Shown in pieces: positions 34,708 through 43,616 of a stretch of 64,000 nucleotides of DNA. The notes beneath the pieces are model-generated. The model had not been told where the DNA came from and ran no database searches. It saw only the letters and a list, made by a program, of their open reading frames with translations. The stretch comes from Takakia lepidozioides. Lineage: Eukaryota; Streptophyta; Takakiopsida; Takakiales; Takakiaceae. How positions within the stretch are numbered: position 1 is the first letter of the stretch; each line of letters begins with the position of its first letter. Made by a program: the position numbers and the translations under genes. Where the stretch lies: the NCBI GenBank assembly GCA_030704615.1, contig CM060733.1, positions 56,296,001 through 56,360,000 on the forward strand, in the 5' to 3' direction.

Positions 34708-37700
34708 TACCACCTGAAACCGGGGTCGGTTTTTTTGGAGGAGGAAAGGAAGGACTCAAACGGCCTTGTTCTCGATAGTATTGTTGTGCTCCACGATGAT
34801 TTCGGCGATGGCAGGGAATGGCGAGTTCCACCATCGGACAGCGTGATCTACAGGGCTGTTGGGGACTTCATTTGCCCGCCAAATGCACCTTCTATCCTGG
34901 CGCCTTCCACGAAACAATCCACGAATCAGAGAGTGGCTACCTCAAAGAGAGAAGTCCGCAACGAAGTAAATCCAGAGCCGAACCCATCCATGAAGACGAG
35001 CGAGAACTGGGTTGTTCACAACCTGTCCGACTCAGACGAGGTCATGGAAGTTCCGAGGTCATCCTGGAGATCAGGCAAGTCCTCAATGGACGTCAGTGGA
35101 GGAGGGAGTCATATTCCCAGCACAAGCACCGCAGTTCGATCTATTCTTGAAATTCTGCGAGGGCTTCACCTGGAGGGACACCGGTCAGAGCTGGTCGGGC
35201 TGGACTACAGCAAGTTCGCAATTAAATCGGTTACATGCCTTCCCGCCGACGTCGACGGTAATATCTTCTTTGAGTTCCCTCCTCGGGCGGACTACTCGAG
35301 GGCGTCCGGAATGTTGACAGATATGGATAGAAAACATGACGGTCATCCTTGGTGCGTTACCAAAACCACCAGCATGAAGATGCTCGATGGTGTGTGGGTG
35401 CGCTACGTTGTTTGTGCGGGCGCATTGCGGTGTTTCTCCCCAACTTGCTTCCACTTTAAATCCAGAGGTCACAGGAACGAGACCGATTGGACAGGCACAG
35501 CTCATCAACCATTTCGAGCTCAGGAGAAGGTTCCGAACTCCACATTTAAGTGTGCGCATTGCAAAGAACCACCACACTGCATGTCTGTTTGTAATGCCAA
35601 GCAGTTCTATGTGTTGCACCGCACCGTTTCCCTGACCTCACCCGAGCTTGCATACACGTTGGTTCCCATTGTCACAAATTGGCGAGGGGGAACTCGCGGG
35701 AGGCTGCCCACGAGGCAGAGCAGCTCGTTCAGGAGGAGGTTAAGTTGAGACCGGGTGCCAAACCCAAACAGATACAGCTCCAAGCCGCCCATAAGATGGC
35801 ATTGGCCAAAATTATGTCGGAAGACGGCTCCGATAGAGTTCCTCTCGATGAGAAGGAAATGGAGGCATTGCTGGAGTTGGTGTCCCACGTATGTTCACCG
35901 AATGTCCGAAACCACATTGTCTCATGCAAACAGAAAATTGGGCGTGGCTCGGATATGCACTCCATTATGGAGGTGAAGCGACGATGTGGATATGACTACA
36001 TTCATGGAAGTAGGTTTCCAGGACAAGGAACTGAGGCAGATTGTTGTTTCGTATTCAAAATGTCCACGTGTGGATCTGGCAGCGGCGTCGAACTGGTCGA
36101 CAGGATGACGAGTGGGGATTTGTCAAACAGTTGGGTCATGTTCGACCATATTAAGCGAATTACAAATCACCAGTGGGTGACAATGGGTGCACATGTCTAC
36201 GACACCCACTGCAGGATGCTAATGACAATTGCTATTTGTGAGATGAAAGGAGAGGACACACAATCGGAGATGCTTCTTTGGCAGGGAATAAACAAACAGA
36301 TGGCCAAGGCGGGATTGCCCCCTCCCAATTTCCGTGGTTTCATGGCGGACAACGCACAAGCAAATTGGGCTGTCATCCGAAGGGTGTACGGGCAAGACCC
36401 CAATGTTCCCATGGAAGGCAAGGAGAGATCTTGTGGGTTCCATTTTCTGCAGAGCCTTTCGCAGTACACAACCAGGCTCGTGGCGCTAGATTTCAGAGAG
36501 GAGCACTGTTCCATGTGCCTTTGCGTGGAAGCGTGCTCCCACCTTGGATGATGCAGAGACACAGTTTGCATGTATACGGGCTTGGTGGACATCGTCAGGT
36601 GCTGTAAGGAAATCAGACGAGGGAGCAATGGTCAGTTGGCTAGCATGGTGGCATTATCGTTTCCTCCAGTTCGGCGACTATATGCGGGAGGTGAGTTGCA
36701 CGAATTCGCGTCCCGTTGAATATTATTCTTGGCCATATTTGTAACTTGCTTGTAACCTCAACATGTGCTTGTGCAGGAAATGTGTCTCGACTCCGACACC
36801 GACATGCCCACGACAAACATGGCCGAATCAGTGCACTCTTCCTGGCGTGCCTCCTCTGCGGCGCATCTGGTGGACATCCTCACTGCCACAACGGAGGACA
36901 TTGTGAGGTCAATTATGCAGCAATGCAGGTACAACGAGTTCTTGAAAGGGAAACAGTGGGGCTTGGGGCCGGACAGGCAGGAAATGCTGATGCGGACTGC
37001 CTCTAGATCGAAGAATCCTCGGAAGTGGGCGGCGGCCTTGCGAGAGGGCCTTCGGGACACGCCATTGCTGCGAAGAGGCCAACATTTGGAAGGAGATGTT
37101 CATACCCGTCCAGTGAGACGAAGACTTGACGAGGCACCTGGCAGAGAAGAGGATTCATGGCGAGCTGACAAGAATATTCGCACGCTCCCTCGTGGTCCGG
37201 TGATGTTGCCCGAGGAGGTCTCGTCGAGCACCGCAAGTCCTGCACGTTCAAGATCGCCATCTCCTTTGAGCACAGGGCGCGTGCCCCGGCAACATAACGA
37301 GCCATCTGTAGTAAAGCAGTACAACATTCCCATTGTGGAGACAAGAGTGTCGGAGTCACAGTGGAGAATTGCGAGGACATTGCCGGCATTTCGAGGGAAG
37401 TGCTGCGCCATCTGGGTGGATACGAGAACACGCTGTGGTGAGATGATTCGGAGGAACCCACACGGTGCTGTACCTGCACCTTGTTTCAACGGCAGATTTT
37501 TGACTCCCACATTTGCTCACGCCACAACGCAGACATTTTGGTTCTGTAGGCACGACATAATGACATGTGTATTTGGCAAGCCCAAGTACGGGATTCAGGG
37601 AATGCCGGAGCCTCCGGGCGTCTGGCCTGTTGCACCGGGTTGCAGCCTCCCTCAGAATGAGGCGGATGCTCTATCTGCAGCAGGATTTCGAATGGTGCAA

Positions 37701-38193
37701 CGCACAGACATCCCGGCCCACGCATTTCCGGTTCCTCAGACCCAACCATTACAGACTGCTCGGTCCAGTAGAGACGGATTGGACAATTCTGCACATCCCA
37801 CAATGCGATTCGAAAGAGTGAAGAGACGACACCCTCCCAACAAGTTGAATGAGACTCGGATTGTCAATGCTCTTGGATGGCTTGCACTATTCAAGCTCCG
37901 TGGACGTACCCCCACCCGGCCTTGGGCGTGTGTATCGGATGGCAACGGCCGGCTCGGCTGTACGCGACGATGTATACACAATTACGATTGGAGTGGAGCC
38001 GACTTGCAATTGTACGGACTTCTCGTTGATGGAAGCAAAGAAGGGTTCGAAGTATTATCCGTGCAAGCATCTGTATTACATTTACCTGAAGAGGTTGAGG
38101 ATGAACGTGACTATTGATGACTTTATTCATGCACCGGCGTTGAGCGTGAACGAGCTGCACAAACTCCTCCTTAGGGATTCCAGAAATCATTGA
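34708..38193 (+). pseudogene. MULE-10 transposase (MULE DDE domain plus SWIM zinc finger), broken
   Basis: The frame opens at 34708 after a TGA and no ATG is evident; an upstream exon may exist. Order: N-terminal region; Cys-rich segment (CAGALRCFSPTC, CAHCKEPPHC, 35420-35600); frameshift near 35650; DDE core with MFDHIKR (near 36140), GFMADNAQAN (near 36345) and CGFHF (near 36432); frameshifts near 36500-36545; WLAWWHYRF segment; intron 36692-36776 (GAG|GTGAGT to TGCAG); NMAESVHSSW (near 36830); Pro/Ser linker; a Cys cluster (TRCGEMI ... FWFCRHD, 37430-37560); frameshift near 37885; SWIM C-x-C ... C-x-H (CNCTDF ... PCKHLYYIY, 38005-38075). It aligns throughout with the MULE-33 transposase, including HDGHPWC and the SWIM tail. 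The enzyme would cut and join at the TGCTATTTCATGAGC ends. Confidence 0.78.
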
Positions 38194-38339
38194 TGGGGCA
38201 AAGGGAATCCTCCATATGGATATTTTCAATTGCATTTTGCTGTATCAGACTTTTTTTTTGCAGTGTAATGAAATGCACCCCAAAACTCCTGGAATGAGGC
38301 AATATTCCATTCAAACTGAGATCCAACAGAAGCAGTTGT

Positions 38340-38740
38340 GGGGCCATTTCTGGAAAAATGGCGCCGAATTTCTCTTTTTGGGGCCGAAAACTGGCTAAGT
38401 CCCAACATTCACTGGTACCTGTGTCTGGGAAAATGGCGCCGAATTTCTCTTTTTTGGGCCGAAAACTGGCTAAGTCCCAACATGCACCGGTACCGTGTCT
38501 GGAAAAATGGCGCCGAATTTCTCTTTTTTGGGCCGAAAACTGGCTAAGTCCCAACATGCACTGGTACCGTGTCTGGAAAAATGGTGCCGAATTTCTCTTT
38601 TTGGGCCGAAAACTGGCTAAGTCCCAACATGCACTGGTACAGTGTCTGGAAAAATGGCGCCGAATTTCCCTATTTTGCGCCGAAAACTGGCTAAGTCCGA
38701 ACATGCAGTGGAAAAATGGCGCCGAATTACCTGTCATGAG
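38340..38740. repeat. Satellite array D (about 74-bp units)
   Basis: Five units of GAAAAATGGCGCCGAATTTC plus GGGCCGAAAACTGGCTAAGT and CCAACATGCACTGGTACCGT, followed by decayed units to 38870. It shares GGCGCCGAATTTC and GGCTAAGTCC with array A, so the arrays flanking the transposase gene are related. Confidence 0.85.
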
Positions 38741-39091
38741 GGGACCTATAGCCGCGGAATTCGGCACCATTTTTCGCCAGAGAGACCTATTACCGCGAAA
38801 TACGTCGCCGTTTTTTCAGGTTACGGACCCTATTACCGCGAAATTCGGCATCATATTTGCACATGTCGCTGGGAATTGGCATGAGCGGAAGACGCAATAT
38901 CATGAGCACAACTGTCAAAACTGCAATTTTCCCTTCAAGGGGCCGAATAATATATTTGTTTTTCCTGACACATTGCATTAAATTATTGTTTTTTATTGTT
39001 TTTTATTTTCGAAATTTGTACTTCTGCTCATGAAAACCGATTGTCTTACTACTCCGCTCATGCCGCTCATGCTCATGAAATAGCAAACCTC

Positions 39092-39584
39092 CCCTTCTTT
39101 AGCAAGAACTACTGAATTGCGAGCGTCATTAACGCCATTCGATTCTCCTCATGAGATTTATGTACCTATGTGTTTGAAGAGAGAGTGAGGGTCGGCATAC
39201 CGTCAATCATCGTTGTTCAGACCATACAGTCTGTCTGATTGCCTTTCAAGCAGTCGTTCCTCTTCCCATGCTGGCGACGGTAATCACAGTGGAGTCAATC
39301 TTACTAATCTGCACTTACTGTCCGCCCTAAACTATACTGAATGTCGTTGCCGCCAATCACTTGCACATAGATGTCATTACACAACACCGATCCGGCAGGT
39401 CGTTATCTTTTGTGATTGTCGTTAACGCCGTTCACTATCGCTCTCGCTTTTTGTTTTGATACGGCAGTATCAGCTTTGCTTGTGTAGATTGTGCTGAATT
39501 GTTTCACACCATTCATAGTGAGTTTCTTTGAGACAGAGTGATGGTCGTTACATTCACTATTTGCAAATTACTCAGTCAGAACTG
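39092..39584 (+). other. Intron remainder of the MULE-33 methyltransferase gene
   Basis: No ORF of note. 39204-39270 repeats 29118-29178 (shared CATACAGTCTGTCTGATTGC), the sequence just left of MULE-10. Short pieces such as GCGTCATTAACGCCATTC (39123) and GTCGTTAACGCCGTTCAC (39417) resemble the palindromes at 53366-54088. Confidence 0.5.
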
Positions 39585-39705
39585 AATGGCATCGTGCAAA
39601 ACTGTGAGGTCGAAGCCTACAGGATCAGAGGGGAAAGGATCTGGAGATGGGGACGAGTCCGCAAAAAGCTCAGAGAATACAGATGAAGCAGATGAATCTG
39701 AAGTG
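39585..39705 (+). pseudogene. MULE-33 ParB-methyltransferase gene, exon split by gypsy-2 (left part)
   Basis: The frame MASCKTVRSKP ... ENTDEADESEV runs up to gypsy-2 and continues in frame after it as HYLDKVKELM (51644 on). Ser/Glu-rich and probably disordered. The ATG at 39585 may be an internal Met of an exon starting after CAGTCAG. Confidence 0.6.
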
Positions 39706-40226
39706 TGTCGTGCGCATACATATCGCTACACAACTACATCGCTGTCCAAACCACACCACACATATATGCACAATAAAGTAGTCTAGCACAATGATAAGAA
39801 AGCTAAGGACACACACGATGCAAAGCATGAAAACCAAACCATCACTCTTAGAAATAGAAGTCGAGCCAGGGGCACCCCAAGCTATGGGGACTCCACCCCA
39901 CAACAACCTACACTCCCATCATAAGCACACTCAGATCTGAACGATGAAGGAGCTCGGTCGCGCAGGCTCAACTCGAGAGAGATGAGCTGCGCGACTGCCG
40001 CTCTCGTGAAGATAAGACAGACCAGGTGTCAAACTAAACTTGACACCTGATTTAACACTTGACCTAAATCCAAGTGTTAAATACAAATAACTAGTTTTAT
40101 TCTAGCTGTTTTCACACTGTGCTTATTTAACTTGACAGCTGTCGTGCGCATACATATCGCTACACAACTACATCGCTGTCCAAACCACACCACACATATA
40201 TGCACAATAAAGTAGTCTAGCACAAT
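39706..40226 (-). repeat. Gypsy-2 left LTR complex (432-bp LTR unit, GC, then its first 87 bp again)
   Basis: 39706-40137 runs TGTCGTGCGC to ACTTGACA. After GC at 40138-40139, 40140-40226 repeats 39706-39792 exactly and abuts the PPT. The right end has only the last 347 bp of the unit (51293-51639). Confidence 0.85.
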
Positions 40227-40240
40227 CGCCCCCCTAGCTG
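40227..40240 (-). other. Polypurine tract of gypsy-2
   Basis: Minus-strand CAGCTAGGGGGGCG sits directly beside the LTR complex and after the end of pol. Confidence 0.6.
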
Positions 40241-40482
40241 GTGGATAGGTCCCTCTACCTCCAGATAGCTACAAGATGTAATAGCCACAGCCGTACTAAG
40301 TCCTCTATCACTGTCCCTATCGTACTCAAACTCTATAACCAAGAGGCCGGGTACAAGAGTAGCCCCATCGTTAGTCGCCGTCTTGCAATCTGTGAACTTG
40401 AGCCAAGATCTCGTGTGTTCAAGGTCTCCTAGTAGCTGGGCCTTGCGTTTCTTGTTAGCCTCCATGGTTGTATCCACTCCCA

Positions 40483-41940
40483 CTATCCAATGCAATGTGG
40501 ACATAACCAATCCCCATCCGGAACCATCTCAAGAGGTGGAGTCAAGCATCCCATATGCCAACCTCTAGAGCACCGATCACACACCAGCATGGTGGCTGCC
40601 CCTTTAGCAGACCCACACAACATGCACCTCAAACCTGCAGATACCACTGCCAGGTTTGGGTCAATCCTGCCATCGACATTCGGAAGGTGACATGGCGCAC
40701 AATTACGCACATGGTCCTTCCAAGTTATGCCATCCCGACCCTCCAAGACCAAGACGCCTGAGGGCAAGACCTCTCGAACCCTCAAAATAACACGTCCTGC
40801 AGTCACATCCAGGGTCGTAGGAGCAGTCTGCTGCAGATAGACATAGTCACCAGGGTTGAATCTCCGAACCCCAGGACGATAGCCCCCACCACGTATGGTA
40901 GCATACCTCAACGTATCACGGTGTTGTGCAATGGCAAGGTTCTCGAAAGCCATGGGCATGACTCTCTTGAACAACTCTGCACGCTGCTCACATGCACGTG
41001 CCCACACGTCCGGATCGTCAAGGTTAAGAACTGTAGCAGCTTCTCTGCGAATGGATGTAGGCAAATCCGGCTCTCGGCCAAAGAGAAGAAAGTATGGTGA
41101 GAAGGAGGCAAGTGATGCTTGCTTGCTGAACCTGTAGCCCATGGCTAACCAGGGTAACTGAAGGTCCCAATCTCCTAGGTGTCCCTTCTGCAAGCCATAC
41201 TTGCGCAAACCCCTCTTTACTGTCTGAACAACTCTCTCTGCCAAGCCATCGGCTTCAGGATGATCCCGAGAAGTGGTGCGGTGGTCTATCAAGGCCTTGT
41301 CACACAAAGCCTGAAACTCCCCCAAGAACTCTCTCCCTTGGTCCGTGAGTACCTCAGCTGGAGCACCGAATCGGCTAAGCACACAATCCAGGAATGCATA
41401 CGCAGCTCCCTCACTAGCCTTATCAGGCAATGGAACCAATTCAATCCACTTGGAGAAGTGCTCCACCATCACCAACACGTACTTGTTGTGGCGCATGGTC
41501 AGTGGCAACGGCCCTGCGAAGTCAAGACTCCACCTGTAGCCCAATCCCATGATCGGAAGAGGGTGCAATTGTGGAGTAGGGGCGTTGAATGAAGCACGCA
41601 CCCTGTCACACACCATGCACCTAGCCACAAATTGTTGCACCTCTGTGTGCATACCACGCCACCAATACTGCCCCTGCAGTAGACTATGAGTGCGTCGCAC
41701 CCCAAAATGCCCCAACTCCTCATGGGCATGCCGCACTAACCGTGCCCGCTGTGTTGGGTGAGGCACAATCCTCACTCGACCATCCTCCCACACTCGGAGC
41801 AGGTGTGTCCCCTCCCACCTGAACCTCTTGGCTCGTTGTAGGATCCGATCCCTCTCCTTGGCAGTCATAGTGGCTGCCGTGTCTCCACTGCGGAGGTAGT
41901 CCAACACAACTGAATCCTCATGTATATCTTTGGCGCCACC
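40483..41940 (-). CDS. Gypsy-2 integrase with C-terminal PHD finger
   Basis: H2C2 zinc finger (HEELGHFGVRRTHS ... CMVCDRV), then the integrase core with D (LDFAGPLPL), D (LTDQGREFL) and E (HPEADGLAERV). A C-terminal domain follows (FNPGDYVYLQQ and a chromatin-fold-like strand set). The last about 48 residues (40632-40486) are a C4HC3 PHD finger: CMLCG, CDRCSRGWHMGC, CPHC, with the Trp before the final Cys pair. PHD fingers bind histone H3 tails, so the natural inference is chromatin-directed integration, the role that chromodomains play in chromoviruses. It overlaps the end of RT-RNase H in another frame; the join near 41940 needs a frameshift, either programmed or a mutation. The rest is intact. 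Confidence 0.85.
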   Translation of the reverse strand, partial: GGAKDIHEDSVVLDYLRSGDTAATMTAKERDRILQRAKRFRWEGTHLLRVWEDGRVRIVPHPTQRARLVRHAHEELGHFGVRRTHSLLQGQYWWRGMHTEVQQFVARCMVCDRVRASFNAPTPQLHPLPIMGLGYRWSLDFAGPLPLTMRHNKYVLVMVEHFSKWIELVPLPDKASEGAAYAFLDCVLSRFGAPAEVLTDQGREFLGEFQALCDKALIDHRTTSRDHPEADGLAERVVQTVKRGLRKYGLQKGHLGDWDLQLPWLAMGYRFSKQASLASFSPYFLLFGREPDLPTSIRREAATVLNLDDPDVWARACEQRAELFKRVMPMAFENLAIAQHRDTLRYATIRGGGYRPGVRRFNPGDYVYLQQTAPTTLDVTAGRVILRVREVLPSGVLVLEGRDGITWKDHVRNCAPCHLPNVDGRIDPNLAVVSAGLRCMLCGSAKGAATMLVCDRCSRGWHMGCLTPPLEMVPDGDWLCPHCIG

Positions 41941-43616
41941 TGCTCATTGCTGGCCTCAGGGTCCTCAGACACTTGATCTACAGTCATCCCTGTTGTAGGT
42001 CCAACCTGGCCTTCCGCTGCCAAGATACACAGAAATGCAGATGCATGCCATCCGGGCACCATCTCCTCGTCCGTCTCACCATGCCACCGAGCTCCAGTGT
42101 CATCCTGCTGGCTCGTGCATGGATTGCGACTCAACCCATCTGCATTTCGATTGACCAAACCCGGTCGATGCACCACCTGAAAGTCATACTCTTGAAGGAT
42201 GAGTGCCCACCGTGCAAGCTTCCCCGTAAGCTTGTCTGACTCCATCAACCACTTGAGTGGTTGGTGATCCGTGACAAGGGTGAAGAGATTGCCGTATAGA
42301 TAGCACCTGAAGTGTGCCACGGCCCACACTGCAGCTAAGCATTCTCCCTCATATGAGCTATACTTAGACTCTGCAGCATTGTTCGAGCGGCTAGCATAAG
42401 CCACTACGAACTCTCTTCCCTCATCATCCACCTGTGTGAGCACCGCTCCAAGCCCCAGCATGCTCCAATCTGTATGCAGCTGAAAAGGACGCCCCCTGAT
42501 AGGTCGTCTCAAGATGGGCGCCGAGGTCAACCTCGCCTTGAGCTCTTGAAAAGCTTGTTCTTGCTCATCTTCCCACTGCCACTCCTGGTCCACCTTGGTC
42601 AGCTTGGTTAGAGCCTTTGCAATGGCACTAAATCCCTTAACAAACCGTCTGTAATAGTTTGCTAACCCCATGAAAGCTCGAACTCGGCTCACATCCGTGG
42701 GGCGTGGAACCTGTGCAATGGACTCTACCTTAGTCTGCTGTACCCCCAATCCTCCAGGATATATCATGTGACCCAGATACTCAATCTGGTTGTGGAAAAA
42801 CTTGCACTTGCCCGGATGTAACTTCAATCCGTGCGTCCTCAAGCGCTCAAATACCCCCTGAAGGTGTCTCTCATGCTCCTCCACCGTAGCACTAAAGATG
42901 ATGATGTCATCTATGTAGCACCGAGCAAACTCCACCCCTGCTAGAATCCTGTCCATGACTCTTTGAAACTCAGCGGGAGCGTTTTTAAGCCCAAATGGTA
43001 AGAACCGCCACTGGTATAGGCAATCCTTCCCGTGCTCATTGATCCCCCAGAATGCCGTCTTTTGCTTATCCGCCTCCTTGATCGGCAACTGGTGATATCC
43101 GGATCGTAAATCCAACGTGCTAAAGACCTTGGAATGCCCAATGGCATCAAAGATCTCCTCTGGTGTTGGCATGGCATACCTATCGGACTTGGTCTGACGA
43201 TTTACAGGCCGGTAATCACCGCACATACGTCTCTCCGTCCAATTGCCATAGACATCCTTCTTAGCTGGCATCACTGTGGCTGAAGCATACTCTCCACCAG
43301 AGAGCTCCACCAAACCTGCCTCCCAGAGATCTTGAGTCCTCATCTGAATCAAAGACCTCTCCATGTCACTGTATCTATAGGGTCTCCGAAAGATTGGCGT
43401 GTCAGTGGCCAACTCAATACGGATCTCTTGACCCTTCAGTGCTCCCAAGTCCTTCAAACTGAAGGCAAAGCAATTCCTGTAAGCCCTCAGGAACCGCCGT
43501 ATACGTCGTCTCTCTCCTCCGGTGACAATGGGTCCAATATCAGGCTCCCAATTGTCCTCCGTAACTGCAACCTTAAGTCCAGTGGGCTTAGAGGTAGAGG
43601 ACGCGTCCCGTGGTTG
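41865..43616 (-). CDS. Gypsy-2 reverse transcriptase and RNase H
   Basis: It is in the same frame as the upstream Gag-methyltransferase ORF, separated only by the TAG at 43617-43619, so it is probably made by readthrough. RT motifs: VFSTLDLRSGYHQL (motif A), FLPFGLKNAPAEFQ (motif B), RCYIDDIIIFS (motif C, YIDD). RNase H: QLHTDWSMLGLGAVL, YEGECLAAVWAV and VTDHQPLKWL. The connection carries the usual Ty3 FMGLANYYRRFVKGFS. No internal stop, so it looks functional up to the frame change into integrase. Confidence 0.9.
   Translation of the reverse strand, partial: QPRDASSTSKPTGLKVAVTEDNWEPDIGPIVTGGERRRIRRFLRAYRNCFAFSLKDLGALKGQEIRIELATDTPIFRRPYRYSDMERSLIQMRTQDLWEAGLVELSGGEYASATVMPAKKDVYGNWTERRMCGDYRPVNRQTKSDRYAMPTPEEIFDAIGHSKVFSTLDLRSGYHQLPIKEADKQKTAFWGINEHGKDCLYQWRFLPFGLKNAPAEFQRVMDRILAGVEFARCYIDDIIIFSATVEEHERHLQGVFERLRTHGLKLHPGKCKFFHNQIEYLGHMIYPGGLGVQQTKVESIAQVPRPTDVSRVRAFMGLANYYRRFVKGFSAIAKALTKLTKVDQEWQWEDEQEQAFQELKARLTSAPILRRPIRGRPFQLHTDWSMLGLGAVLTQVDDEGREFVVAYASRSNNAAESKYSSYEGECLAAVWAVAHFRCYLYGNLFTLVTDHQPLKWLMESDKLTGKLARWALILQEYDFQVVHRPGLVNRNADGLSRNPCTSQQDDTGARWHGETDEEMVPGWHASAFLCILAAEGQVGPTTGMTVDQVSEDPEASNEQVAPKIYMRIQLCWTTSAVETRQPL

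Larger units (their letters stand above)
29180..39091. mobile_element. MULE-10: 9.9-kb Mutator-like transposon nested in MULE-33
   Basis: Inverted ends match at 18 of 21 positions and share TGCTATTTCATGAGC. Each is followed by GGCATGAGC / CATGAGCGG repeats (29196-29235; 39020-39076). The 8-bp duplication CCCTTCTT flanks it. It has the MULE-33 plan in mirror image: methyltransferase gene on the minus strand at the left (29401-31768), SWIM transposase on the plus strand at the right (34708-38193), and between and after them large GGCGCC satellite arrays. Confidence 0.82.
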
